DNA of 13,799 nucleotides from NCBI GenBank assembly GCA_934569195.1, contig CAKTKB010000030.1, positions 1-13,799 on the forward strand, given 5' to 3'. How positions within the stretch are numbered: position 1 is the stretch's first letter; each line of letters starts with the position of its first letter. This DNA comes from an uncultured Oscillospiraceae bacterium. Lineage in GTDB: Bacteria; Bacillota; Clostridia; Oscillospirales; Oscillospiraceae. Below the pieces are notes generated by a model. That model was given only the letters and a program-made list of their open reading frames with translations. It did no database searches and had not been told where the DNA came from. This document shows, piece after piece, positions 5,901 to 13,144 of this stretch. The translations under genes were made by a program, and so were the position numbers.

Positions 5901-7259
5901 TTAGGTTGCCGCCTTTTCGTCTGCCTGGGCGAAGGCGTGCATCCAGTCGGCCTTGAGGAAGTAGATCAGGAAAATGACGCCGCTGCAAAACCAGGTGAGG
6001 GGATAGGCCCAGGAGACGGTTTCCAGGCGATTGAAGCGGCGGATGGCCAGCGTGATGTAGCTTACCCGCAGCACACACCAGCATCCCAGCATAGTCATCA
6101 TGGGGACGCCGGCCTTGCCCGCGCCGCGCATGATACCGGCGATACAGTGAGAGAAGGCCAGCAGACAGTAAAACAGGCAGATGACACGCATATGCCGCAC
6201 GCCGAAGGAGAGCACCTGCGGATCCCGGTTAAAGATGCCGATGAGCTGAGGCGCCAGGAGATAGCTGATAAGGCCGATGCCCTCTGCGGCCAGGGTGGAG
6301 CAGAGAATTCCAAAGCGGACGCCCCGCTTTACCCGGTCATAGCGCATGGCGCCCAGGTTTTGACCGACAAAGGTGGCCAGGGCCTGTGCAAAGCAAGTAA
6401 TGGGCAGGAAGGCAAAGCCTTCAATTTTGGAATAGGCACCGCAGCCGGCCATGGCGGCCTTGCCGAAGCTGTTGATATTGGTCTGGACGACCAGGTTTGC
6501 CAGGCCAATCACGGAGTTCTGCACGCCGGAGGGCAGACCGTAGCGGATGATGTCCCAGAGGCTCCTGCGGTGGAAACGGATTTTCCGGAGGCAGAGCCGG
6601 TAGGGCGCCTGGACGCGCATGAGCTTCAGACAGCACAGCAGGGCGCTGATGCCCTGGGAGATGGTGGTGGCCAGGGCGGCGGAACCTACGCCCCGGTGAA
6701 GCACGCCCACAAGCAGCAGGTCCAGCACGACGTTGACGCCGGTAGAAATCATCAGGTAATACAGGGGGTGGCGGCTGTCGCCTACGGCATGGAGAATGCC
6801 GACGAAGATGTTGTACATCACGGTAAAAATGGCGCCGCAGAAATACCAGCGGAAGTAGGAGACGGACTGGGGAAGAACGTCTGCGGGCGTACCCATCCAG
6901 CCCAGCACGGTCGGCGTAAAGGCCACGCCCAGCGCCGTCAGGATCACGCCGGAAACCAGACCAAAGGCAACGTCCGTGTGAATGGCCCGCTCCATGGAGG
7001 CGTAGTCCCGCGCACCGAAGAACTTGGCGATGATGACGCCTGCGCCCATGGCAACGCCGTTGAAAAAGCCCACAAACATAAAGATCAGATTGCCGGAGGA
7101 GCTGACTGCCGCCAGGGCGTCGTCCCCCAGGAAATTTCCCACGACCCAGGAATCAAATGCGTTGTAAAATTGCTGAAATACATTTCCGAGAAATACGGGC
7201 AGGGCGAAAATCAGCATCTGCTTCCAGATGACGCCCTGGGTGAGATCGGTTTGCTCCAC
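5901..7259 (-). CDS. MATE-family multidrug efflux transporter
   Basis: About 452 residues from a GTG start, typical for MATE proteins. Two homologous halves can be seen: the first opens with LPVFLGNVFQQFYNAFDSWVVGNFLGDDALAAV, the second with LPSGVQNSVIGLANLVVQTNINSFG. About twelve hydrophobic helices are spread over the length, with the typical GVAMGAGVIIAKFFGARD and FVGQNLGA motifs. The family exports drugs or metabolites in exchange for sodium or protons. The reading frame is open further upstream to 7457, but the promoter at 7311-7339 puts the transcription start near 7304, so the upstream part is not translated. VEQTDLTQGVIWKQM at 7259 matches where family members normally begin. There is no strong ribosome site before this GTG, so the exact start is the weak point. 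Monocistronic; substrate unknown. Confidence 0.92.
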   Translation of the reverse strand: MEQTDLTQGVIWKQMLIFALPVFLGNVFQQFYNAFDSWVVGNFLGDDALAAVSSSGNLIFMFVGFFNGVAMGAGVIIAKFFGARDYASMERAIHTDVAFGLVSGVILTALGVAFTPTVLGWMGTPADVLPQSVSYFRWYFCGAIFTVMYNIFVGILHAVGDSRHPLYYLMISTGVNVVLDLLLVGVLHRGVGSAALATTISQGISALLCCLKLMRVQAPYRLCLRKIRFHRRSLWDIIRYGLPSGVQNSVIGLANLVVQTNINSFGKAAMAGCGAYSKIEGFAFLPITCFAQALATFVGQNLGAMRYDRVKRGVRFGILCSTLAAEGIGLISYLLAPQLIGIFNRDPQVLSFGVRHMRVICLFYCLLAFSHCIAGIMRGAGKAGVPMMTMLGCWCVLRVSYITLAIRRFNRLETVSWAYPLTWFCSGVIFLIYFLKADWMHAFAQADEKAAT

Positions 7260-7290
7260 GTTCGAATGCCACGCTTTCTGCTTTCTATTT

Positions 7291-7304
7291 GTTGCGCGTG
7301 CAAC
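7291..7304. promoter_or_regulatory. Palindromic repressor-type operator of the MATE gene
   Basis: The inverted repeat GTTGC-N4-GCAAC begins on the predicted transcription start of the MATE gene and covers about +1 to +14. Such placement is typical of a repressor site. MarR- or TetR-type regulators often control efflux pumps this way, but no regulator gene is in the window, so the identity is inference. Confidence 0.6.
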
Positions 7305-7310
7305 TTGCTC

Positions 7311-7339
7311 ATGATAACGAAACCTGGTGGAAAAGTCAA
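7311..7339 (-). promoter_or_regulatory. Promoter of the MATE gene
   Basis: On the minus strand, TTGACT (7339-7334), 17 bases, TATCAT (7316-7311). Five of six bases match consensus in each hexamer. It fixes the transcript start near 7304 and rules out the longer reading of the MATE frame. Confidence 0.8.
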
Positions 7340-7380
7340 GCCGGGAAAGGGAAAAACGGCCGGTTTTTTGAAAATAGTGC

Positions 7381-7409
7381 TTGCTTTTTCCGGCAGCGTG
7401 TGTTAAAAT
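7381..7409 (+). promoter_or_regulatory. Promoter of rplS
   Basis: TTGCTT (7381-7386), 17 bases, TAAAAT (7404-7409) with an extended -10 TGT in front (7401-7403). Expected transcript start is near 7416, giving a leader of about 70 bases before rplS. Confidence 0.75.
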
Positions 7410-7427
7410 GAACCGGTCTGAAATCAA

Positions 7428-7464
7428 GGTGTGTCCTCTGGCAGCTGCGCTGTGCATGAACGCC
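7428..7464 (+). ncRNA. Candidate L19-type ribosomal protein leader
   Basis: Within the rplS leader, GGTGT (7428-7432) can pair with ACGCC (7460-7464), extended by A7427-T7465, enclosing the hairpin GCAGC / TGC / GCTGT (7441-7453) and an unpaired GCATGA stretch. Firmicutes are known to have a structured L19 leader (Rfam L19_leader) upstream of rplS, thought to allow feedback by L19. Placement and shape fit, but I could not align it to the family model. Confidence 0.45.
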
Positions 7465-7488
7465 TAATATTTAAGGAGGACGTTTTTT

Positions 7489-7830
7489 ATGGATTTGGTA
7501 AAGGCTCTTTCCAGCCAGTACATGAAGCAGGAGCTGCCCGAGATGCGGGTTGGCGATACGGTTCGTGTGCATGTCCGCATCAAGGAAGGCTCCCGTGAGC
7601 GTATCCAGGTGTTTGAGGGTACGATCATTGCACGCAAGCACGGCGGCATCGGTGAGACCATTACGGTTCGCCGGGTCAGCTATGGCGTTGGCTGCGAGAA
7701 GGTGTTCCCGGTGCATTCTCCCCGGGTTGCCGACGTAGAGACGGTTCGCAAGGGCAAGGTTCGCCGCGCGAAGCTGTACTACCTGCGTGACCGCTTCGGC
7801 AAGGCCGCAAAGGTCAAGGAGAAGGTCTAA
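7489..7830 (+). CDS. rplS: 50S ribosomal protein L19
   Basis: 113 residues, the normal length for bacterial L19. Diagnostic segments: [18 protein letters not shown] (about 18-35), [39 protein letters not shown] and the basic tail [26 protein letters not shown]19 sits at the 30S-50S interface. A strong site AAGGAGGA (7473-7480) precedes the ATG by 8 bases. It has its own promoter, a possible autoregulatory leader and its own terminator, so it is mostly uncoupled from the lepB series that follows. Confidence 0.98.
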   Translation: MDLVKALSSQYMKQELPEMRVGDTVRVHVRIKEGSRERIQVFEGTIIARKHGGIGETITVRRVSYGVGCEKVFPVHSPRVADVETVRKGKVRRAKLYYLRDRFGKAAKVKEKV

Positions 7831-7843
7831 CGGAAAATTCCAT

Positions 7844-7871
7844 AAAAAAAGAGGGCTTGCCCTCTTTTTTT
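7844..7871 (+). terminator. Intrinsic terminator of rplS
   Basis: An A-run plus GAGGG (7844-7855), loop CTTG, CCCTC and a T-run (7860-7871), 13 bases after the rplS stop. A classic rho-independent structure, and bidirectional in shape because of the symmetric A and T tracts. Confidence 0.93.
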
Positions 7872-7893
7872 ATTACCCGCAATTGTGTATAAT
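7865..7893 (+). promoter_or_regulatory. Putative promoter of the lepB operon
   Basis: A perfect -10 TATAAT (7888-7893) lies in the short gap between the rplS terminator and lepB. The position 17 bases upstream falls in the terminator T-run (TTTTTT, 7865-7870), a poor -35. TG at 7884-7885 and 7886-7887 may help as a near-extended -10. Confidence 0.55.
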
Positions 7894-7963
7894 ACAAGCA
7901 AGAAAATCAGAAAAATTTGCGGCTTTGGATGGCGGCAGCGGACAGAATAGGAGCAGATGGAAT

Positions 7964-8608
7964 ATGGCCGATGATGAAAAGACTCCGTATAACAGCCGGA
8001 CGGAGGGCCTGCGGGAGAATGGCCGCAGGCAGCAGCCTGGGCGCGGCAGACAGCCGGGACAAGGCCTGCTGGCGTATGTGCATGATTTGATTTACATCCT
8101 GGCGGCAGTGATGGTGGTGTTTTTGCTGTTTTTCCGGGTCGTGGTGGTTTCCGGAAGCTCCATGTACGATACCCTGGTAGACGGAGATTATCTGCTGCTG
8201 GTCGGCAACCTGTTTTCCGGGACCCTGAAGCAAGGGGATATTGTGGTCGCAAGCAAGAGCAGCTTCCGGGAGGGAGAGCCGATCGTCAAGCGCGTGATCG
8301 CCACGGAGGGACAGACGGTGGACATCGACTTCCTTGCCGGAGTGGTCTATGTGGACGGCGTTGCGCTGGAGGAGGATTATACCTATACTCCGACGAATCT
8401 GTCGGAGGGGACGGCCTTCCCGCTGACGGTGGAGGAGGGACATGTGTTCCTGATGGGGGACAACCGAAACCGTTCTCAGGACAGCCGCAGCACGGAAATC
8501 GGGCAGGTGGATTGCCGCGAGATTATGGGCAAGGCGATCTTCCTGGTTTTCCCCGGAACCAACGAGGGGCAGGATGCCCGCGATTTCCATCGGATCGGAG
8601 GCTTTTGA
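7964..8608 (+). CDS. lepB: Signal peptidase I
   Basis: 214 residues, the size of Gram-positive type I signal peptidases. A charged N-terminal tail (1-35) is followed by one membrane helix (about 41-62) and the extracytoplasmic catalytic domain. Catalytic S66 lies in SGSSMYDTLVDGD and the general base is K109 in IVKRVIATEGQTVDI; box E GDNRNRSQDSR (165-175) is intact. The protease removes signal peptides from exported proteins, including candidates such as the beta-helix protein in this window. The usual SMxPTL motif is SMYDTL here, with Asp in place of Pro. AGGAG (7949-7953) lies 10 bases upstream of the chosen ATG. The frame stays open back into rplS, but nothing supports a start there. Confidence 0.95.
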   Translation: MADDEKTPYNSRTEGLRENGRRQQPGRGRQPGQGLLAYVHDLIYILAAVMVVFLLFFRVVVVSGSSMYDTLVDGDYLLLVGNLFSGTLKQGDIVVASKSSFREGEPIVKRVIATEGQTVDIDFLAGVVYVDGVALEEDYTYTPTNLSEGTAFPLTVEEGHVFLMGDNRNRSQDSRSTEIGQVDCREIMGKAIFLVFPGTNEGQDARDFHRIGGF

Positions 8609-8611
8609 CCC

Positions 8612-9481
8612 ATGGAGCAGGAAAAGCTGAATATTCAGTGGTATCCGGGCCACATGACAAAAACCCGGCGGCAGATCGAGGCGGACCTCAAGCTGGTGGA
8701 CGCGGTGTGCGAGGTCGTGGACGCGCGGATTCCCATCTCCAGCCGCAACCCGGATATTGACGGCATTTGCGGCGCAAAGCCCAGAATTGTCATTCTCAAT
8801 CGCATGGATTTGGCGGAGCCGGGGGCGACCAAGCGCTGGGAGGCGTACTATCGCAGCCGGGGCTTCTGCGCCATTTCTACGGACTGCAAGAGCCGCAGAG
8901 GGGTGAATGCCTTCGCGCCGGCCGTGCGGAATGTGCTGCAGGAGCGCATCGCGCGGGACGCGGCCAAGGGGCTGCATCGCGCCTTGCGGATCATGGTCGT
9001 GGGCATCCCCAATGTGGGGAAGTCCACCTTGATCAACCAGATTTCCGGACGCAAGGGCGCAAAGGCAGAGAATCGTCCGGGTGTAACCCGGGGAAAGCAG
9101 TGGGTCAGTGTAGACGGAGGCTTGCTGCTGCTGGACACGCCGGGCATTCTGTGGCCTAAGTTTGAGGATCCGGAGGTAGGGCTGATGCTGGCCTTTACCG
9201 GCGCGGTGAAGGAGAATGTGCTGGACGCAGAGGAGCTGGCGGTCAGGCTGATGGCGCTGCTGTGGCGGCGGTATCCCCAGTGCATCCGGGAGCGCTATGG
9301 CCTGGATGCACCGGAGGAGACGACGGGATACGATTTGCTGGAGGCAGCCGGAAAGAAACGGGGCTTTTTGCTCTCCGGCGGCGCGGTGGATACGGAACGC
9401 ATGGCCAAGGTGCTGCTGGAGGAATATCGGAGCGGAAAATTGGGGCGGATGACCCTGGAGGAACCGGAGGATCGGACATGA
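8612..9481 (+). CDS. ylqF: Ribosome biogenesis GTPase YlqF (RbgA)
   Basis: 289 residues. A circularly permuted GTPase: the G4 motif NRMD (63-66) comes before the P-loop GIPNVGKST (131-139), T159 of G2 (PGVTRGKQW) and the G3 motif DTPG (175-178). The N-terminal QWYPGHM contains H14, equivalent to the catalytic His of Bacillus RbgA. The protein drives a late step of 50S subunit assembly, consistent with the nearby L19 gene. GGAGG inside the end of lepB serves as ribosome site; only 3 bases separate the two genes. The C-terminal region (about 205-289) is the RNA-contacting helical domain. Confidence 0.96.
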   Translation: MEQEKLNIQWYPGHMTKTRRQIEADLKLVDAVCEVVDARIPISSRNPDIDGICGAKPRIVILNRMDLAEPGATKRWEAYYRSRGFCAISTDCKSRRGVNAFAPAVRNVLQERIARDAAKGLHRALRIMVVGIPNVGKSTLINQISGRKGAKAENRPGVTRGKQWVSVDGGLLLLDTPGILWPKFEDPEVGLMLAFTGAVKENVLDAEELAVRLMALLWRRYPQCIRERYGLDAPEETTGYDLLEAAGKKRGFLLSGGAVDTERMAKVLLEEYRSGKLGRMTLEEPEDRT

Positions 9482-10092
9482 GTCAGCAGGATATGTGGGC
9501 GCTGGAGCGAGAGCTGTGGGACGCCGGGTATAGGTGTATTTGCGGCGTGGATGAGGCCGGACGGGGCCCCTTGGCCGGACCGGTGTGCGCCGCGGCGGTG
9601 ATTCTGCCGAAGGGACTGGAAATTCCTGGACTCAATGACAGCAAGAAGCTGTCGGATAAGCGCCGCAGAGAGCTGCTGCCCATGATTGAGGAGCAGGCGC
9701 TGGCCTATGGGATCGGCTTTGCCTCCGAGGAGGAAATCGATGCAATCAATATTCTCCAGGCGACCTTTCTGGCCATGGAGCGGGCGCTGGCGAAGCTTTC
9801 CCTTCGCCCGGACATGGTGATGATCGACGGAAACCGGGAGAAGGATTTTGGCCTGCCGGTGCAGACCGTGGTCCATGGAGACGGCCTGAGCGCCAATATT
9901 GCGGCGGCCTCCGTCTTGGCGAAGGTTTCCCGGGACGATGTGATGCTGGAGATGGCCCGCACCTACCCGCAGTACGGATTTGACATTCACAAGGGCTACG
10001 GGACCAAGGCCCACTATGAGGCCCTGCGTACATACGGACCTTGCCCGATTCATCGGACGAGCTTCCTGAAAAAATTCTATGGGCAGAAATAA
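9478..10092 (+). CDS. rnhB: Ribonuclease HII
   Basis: 204 residues. The motif GVDEAGRGPLAGPV (23-36) supplies D25 and E26; D117 in MIDGN and D135 in HGDG complete the metal-binding acidic set. LNDSKKLSDKRR and FDIHKGYGTKAHYEAL are further family marks. The enzyme cuts RNA in RNA-DNA hybrids and removes ribonucleotides from DNA. The frame extends upstream into ylqF, but the ATG at 9478, with CCGGAGG 7 bases before it and a 4-base ATGA overlap with ylqF, gives the usual length. Confidence 0.96.
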   Translation: MSQQDMWALERELWDAGYRCICGVDEAGRGPLAGPVCAAAVILPKGLEIPGLNDSKKLSDKRRRELLPMIEEQALAYGIGFASEEEIDAINILQATFLAMERALAKLSLRPDMVMIDGNREKDFGLPVQTVVHGDGLSANIAAASVLAKVSRDDVMLEMARTYPQYGFDIHKGYGTKAHYEALRTYGPCPIHRTSFLKKFYGQK

Positions 10093-10444
10093 TCTGGTCG
10101 GTGCCTGGGGCGAAAGCGTGGCGGCGGAGTATCTGCGAAGGAAGCATTTCCGGATTCTGGCCTCCGGCTACCGCAGCCGGTTCGGGGAGATCGATCTGAT
10201 TGCCGCAGACCGGACATACCTGGTGTTTGTTGAGGTGAAGCTGCGGAAAAACGACCGCTTTGCGGCGGCGATGGAATATGTGGACTGGCGGAAGCAGGAC
10301 CGGATCCGCACCACGGCCCGGATGTATCTGGCGGAGAATCCGACGGACCTTCAGCCCCGGTTTGACGTTGTGGAAATTTATGCGCCGGAGGGGACACAGA
10401 CCCGACATCCGGTCATTCATCATTTGGAGGATGCTTTTCAATGA
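10079..10444 (+). CDS. yraN: YraN family (UPF0102) endonuclease-like protein
   Basis: 121 residues, the normal family length. The nuclease-like core is visible: GAWGESVAAEYLRRKHFRILA (8-28), RFGEIDLIAADRTYLVFVEVKLR (34-56, with acidic and lysine residues in the E..EID...EVK arrangement of the restriction-endonuclease-like fold), and RFDVVEIY (94-101). Biochemical role unproven in the family. The start overlaps rnhB by 14 bases with no good ribosome site of its own, so translation is probably coupled. Linkage of rnhB and yraN is common in Firmicutes. Confidence 0.93.
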   Translation: MGRNNLVGAWGESVAAEYLRRKHFRILASGYRSRFGEIDLIAADRTYLVFVEVKLRKNDRFAAAMEYVDWRKQDRIRTTARMYLAENPTDLQPRFDVVEIYAPEGTQTRHPVIHHLEDAFQ

Positions 10445-11394
10445 AGATCTCGGTATTTGACCTGCATTGCGATACGGCGTTGGCGCTGCTGGGGGAGGAC
10501 CTCCGTGCCTCCGGTTCTCTCCTGCGCAATTCGTACCACATTGACCTGACCCGCGGGAAGGCGCTGGGGCAGTATGCCCAGTGCTTTGCCTGCTTTACCA
10601 CACCCTACATGGAGCAGTGGTACGGCATTTCCCCCAAGGAGGTTTTCCGGCGGGAGCTGGAGACGATTCTCCGGGAGGTGGAGGCCAATCGGGAAGTCAT
10701 TGCCCTGGCGGGTACAGCCGGGCAGGTAAGCCAGAACAGCCGGGAGGGGAAAATATCCGCCATCCTGACAATCGAAGGCCCGGCAGGCTTCGGATTTGAC
10801 CCGGAGGCGCTGGAAACGCTCTATAAAAAGGGTTTTCGTATGACGACGCTGGGCTGGAATGAGCAGAATCCGCTCTGCGGGTCCCACGAGACCGGAGGCG
10901 GGCTGACAGACCTGGGCCGGGTGTATGTGCGTCAGGCTCAGCGGCTGGGTATGATTGTGGATGTCAGCCACATCAGCGACCAGGCCTTCTGGGATATCAT
11001 GGACATTACCCAGGCCCCTGTCGTGGCCTCTCATTCCAACAGCCGCGCGGTATGCGGCGTCAGCCGCAATCTGACGGATGATATGTTCCGGGCAATCTGC
11101 GCTACGGGAGGCGTGGCGGGCTTTAATCAATGCGCATCCTTTGTGGGACAGACGCCGGATCTGGATACCGCCTGCGACCATTTCCTGCATTTCCTGGAGC
11201 TGGATCCGGACGGGACCCATCTTGCCCTCGGGGGAGATTTGGACGGGTGCAGTGAGCTGCCGGAGGGCTTCGGCGGCGTGCAGGATTACCCCGCCCTGGC
11301 GGAGCGGCTGCTTGCCCGGGGGGTAGGCGAAGCATTGGTAGAGCGGATTTTTTGGGATAATGCGCTGGGAGTGATGGAGCGGTGCTGTACGTAA
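10441..11394 (+). CDS. Membrane dipeptidase family (peptidase M19) protein
   Basis: 317 residues. The metal site of renal-dipeptidase-like enzymes is complete: DLHCDT (H9, D11), IEGP (bridging E112), DVSHIS (H177), ASHSNSRAV (H198) and GGDLDG (D266). These zinc enzymes hydrolyse dipeptides, including D-amino-acid-containing ones in some members; there is no signal peptide, so it is cytoplasmic. GGAGG upstream and an ATGA overlap with yraN place it in the operon. A role in peptide or cell-wall peptide recycling is possible. Substrate unknown. Confidence 0.93.
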   Translation: MKISVFDLHCDTALALLGEDLRASGSLLRNSYHIDLTRGKALGQYAQCFACFTTPYMEQWYGISPKEVFRRELETILREVEANREVIALAGTAGQVSQNSREGKISAILTIEGPAGFGFDPEALETLYKKGFRMTTLGWNEQNPLCGSHETGGGLTDLGRVYVRQAQRLGMIVDVSHISDQAFWDIMDITQAPVVASHSNSRAVCGVSRNLTDDMFRAICATGGVAGFNQCASFVGQTPDLDTACDHFLHFLELDPDGTHLALGGDLDGCSELPEGFGGVQDYPALAERLLARGVGEALVERIFWDNALGVMERCCT

Positions 11395-12371
11395 CGACAC
11401 ACAGCAGGCAGGATGCGTATCCGGCTCTGCGGACGCTGATAGATGACACCGGGCCGGACGGCGGGGCTTACATGCCCCTGCGTCTGCTCCCGCTGCCTGC
11501 GGCCCAGGTGGAGGCGCTTCCCGGGAAGAGCTTCGGAGCGGGAATGGCACTGGTTCTCAACACGCTGTTTTCTGCCCGCATGAACGAATGGGATGTGGAA
11601 TTTACCCTGGGACGGTCCCCCGTGCAGGTACACGGTATGCAGTACCGGGTGCTGCTGGCGGAGCTATGGCATAACCCGGAGCGGGACTTTTGCCAGATGG
11701 TGCGCTGCCTGTGCGCCAGGATGCTGGGCCGGGACGGAATCGGAGACACGGCGGCCCAGTGGGCGGTGACGGCGGTTCGGATCGGCGCGCTGTTCGGCGT
11801 GTATGCCATGGCGGGCCGCCCCGGCCTGTGGGACAAGGAGCATCCGGTGGATGCGGCGCTCCCGGAGGGGAATTTTTCCTTGCCCTGCGCGGTCTGGTAT
11901 GCCCGGGAGATGGGCCTGCCTGTGGGGAAAATCGTATGCGGATGCCCGGATTCCGGCGGAATATGGGAGCTGCTGCGCCACGGCGCGTTCCACCCGGCCA
12001 GATGGGCGGAAGGGCCGGAGCGGACCGAGTGGCTGCAAAGCGTGCTGTGCGGCTGCTTTGGCTGGCCGGAGGCGGAGCGCTTCCGGGAGGCGATGGAGAA
12101 GGATAAGCTCTACTGCCTCGGGCCGGAGCAGACCGATCTTCTGCAGGCGTGCTTTTATCCCGCTGCAGTGAGCGAAAGACGCGTCCGGGATATCCTGTCC
12201 CGCCCGCCCAACGGGGGCGAGGGGCGCCTGGATGCGGAGTCTGCCCGGAGCTATGGGGCCATTCAGGATTATCGGGCAATCACGGCAAAAAATGCGCCGG
12301 CGCTGATCCTGGCGGAGCGTCCGGGGGAGAGACGGCGGGCGCCCGGAGGGTCTGGGGATAAAAAGGATTAG
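11382..12371 (+). CDS. Degenerate threonine-synthase-like protein, probable pseudoenzyme
   Basis: 329 residues from a GTG start overlapping the dipeptidase stop by 13 bases, with GGGAG 10 bases upstream. Several segments line up in order with threonine synthase: GPDGGAYMP (24-32; usual PDGGLYVP), LLAELWHNPERDFCQMV (91-107; usual ELFHGPTLAFKDVAL), PEGNF (161-165; usual PTGNFGD), AREMGLPVGKIVCGCPDSGGIWELLRHGAF (174-203; usual KKMGLPI..LICASNENNVLTDFLRTG) and DAESARSYGAIQDY...PALILAERPGE (284-316; usual DPHTAVGYAA...TAHPAKF). In this reading the PLP-binding lysine is C104, and the SGDTG phosphate-binding region, which should follow, is missing. It is about 100-150 residues shorter than true enzymes. 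It should not make threonine and may be a regulatory or structural relative. The relation is my motif-based inference; the function is unknown. Confidence 0.75.
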   Translation: MLYVTTHSRQDAYPALRTLIDDTGPDGGAYMPLRLLPLPAAQVEALPGKSFGAGMALVLNTLFSARMNEWDVEFTLGRSPVQVHGMQYRVLLAELWHNPERDFCQMVRCLCARMLGRDGIGDTAAQWAVTAVRIGALFGVYAMAGRPGLWDKEHPVDAALPEGNFSLPCAVWYAREMGLPVGKIVCGCPDSGGIWELLRHGAFHPARWAEGPERTEWLQSVLCGCFGWPEAERFREAMEKDKLYCLGPEQTDLLQACFYPAAVSERRVRDILSRPPNGGEGRLDAESARSYGAIQDYRAITAKNAPALILAERPGERRRAPGGSGDKKD

Positions 12372-12379
12372 GAGGGACT

Positions 12380-13069
12380 ATGGCGCTGTACGCGATTGGA
12401 GATCTGCATTTGTGCCTGGGGGCTTACAAGCCGATGGACGTTTTCGGAGGCCCCTGGGTTGGCTATATGGATAAGCTGACGGAGGGAATCAGCCACATTA
12501 CCCAACAGGACACCACGGTGCTTCTGGGAGATCTTTCCTGGGCGCTGGACCTGGAGTCTGCCGGGGCGGATTTTGCGTGGATCGACCGGATCCCGGGGCG
12601 GAAGATTATTCTGAAGGGGAATCACGACTACTGGTGGAGCACGGCGTCCAAGTTTTATAAGTTCTGCCAGGAGCGGGGATTTTCCGATCAATGGATTCTG
12701 AACAACAACCATTATGAATATGAAGGATGGGCCTTGTGCGGAACCCGGGGCTGGTTCTATGAGGAGGATCGGAGCGGCGCCCACGACGAAAAGGTGTTCC
12801 GGCGGGAGCTGATGCGGCTGGAGGCTTCTCTCAAGTCTGCCGGGGACCTGCCGAAGATGGTGTTTCTGCATTACCCGCCCCGCTACAGGGGCTATGAGTG
12901 CCCGGAAATTCTGGAGCTGCTGCACCGCTATGAGGTCCGGCGCTGCTACTACGGGCATCTGCACGGCGACAGCCACAAGCTGGCGGTGGAGGGGCTGTGG
13001 GACGGCGTGGACTTTCGCCTCGTCTCCGCGGATTACATCGGATTTCGGCCTGTAACAGTTATTTCATAA
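12380..13069 (+). CDS. Calcineurin-like metallophosphoesterase
   Basis: 229 residues. The five metallophosphoesterase motifs are present: GDLHL (D8, H10), GDLSWA (D51), GNHDYWW (N81, H82), FLHYPPRY (H164) and YGHLHGDSH (H193, H195). These enzymes use two metals to cleave phosphomono- or diesters; the HYPP and GHLHG variants recall a clostridial group annotated as phosphohydrolase. No signal peptide, so cytoplasmic. AGGAGGG (12370-12376) is a strong ribosome site, 8 bases after the previous stop. Last gene of the lepB operon; no clear intrinsic terminator follows. Substrate unknown. Confidence 0.93.
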   Translation: MALYAIGDLHLCLGAYKPMDVFGGPWVGYMDKLTEGISHITQQDTTVLLGDLSWALDLESAGADFAWIDRIPGRKIILKGNHDYWWSTASKFYKFCQERGFSDQWILNNNHYEYEGWALCGTRGWFYEEDRSGAHDEKVFRRELMRLEASLKSAGDLPKMVFLHYPPRYRGYECPEILELLHRYEVRRCYYGHLHGDSHKLAVEGLWDGVDFRLVSADYIGFRPVTVIS

Positions 13070-13088
13070 AGTTTTTTTCAAAAAAGAG

Positions 13089-13117
13089 TGGACATTTGAC
13101 ACATTCTCTGATAAAAT
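13089..13117 (+). promoter_or_regulatory. Promoter of tig
   Basis: TGGACA (13089-13094), 17 bases, TAAAAT (13112-13117). The predicted transcript starts near 13124 and has a 60-base leader. The better-looking TTGACA at 13096 is only 10 bases from the -10 and is not the likely -35. Confidence 0.7.
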
Positions 13118-13144
13118 AGCACGGCTGTGAATTTGTATATGGAT

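Noticed and set aside
5862..7406. 514-codon plus-strand frame opposite the MATE gene
   Set aside because: Its Gln/His/Gly-rich translation is the mirror of hydrophobic MATE codons; the MATE protein is unmistakable.
10438..11550. 370-codon minus-strand frame opposite the dipeptidase gene
   Set aside because: Shadow of a gene with a complete set of M19 metal-binding motifs.
11382..12371. Functional threonine synthase
   Set aside because: No lysine in the FKD position and the SGDTG segment is missing, so normal PLP chemistry is not expected.
13069..13088. T-run and A-run after the phosphoesterase gene as an intrinsic terminator
   Set aside because: The stretch can only form an A/T pairing without a GC stem, too weak to call.
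13096..13117. TTGACA at 13096 as the -35 of tig
   Set aside because: Its distance to the -10 TAAAAT is only 10 bases; TGGACA at 13089 gives the proper 17.
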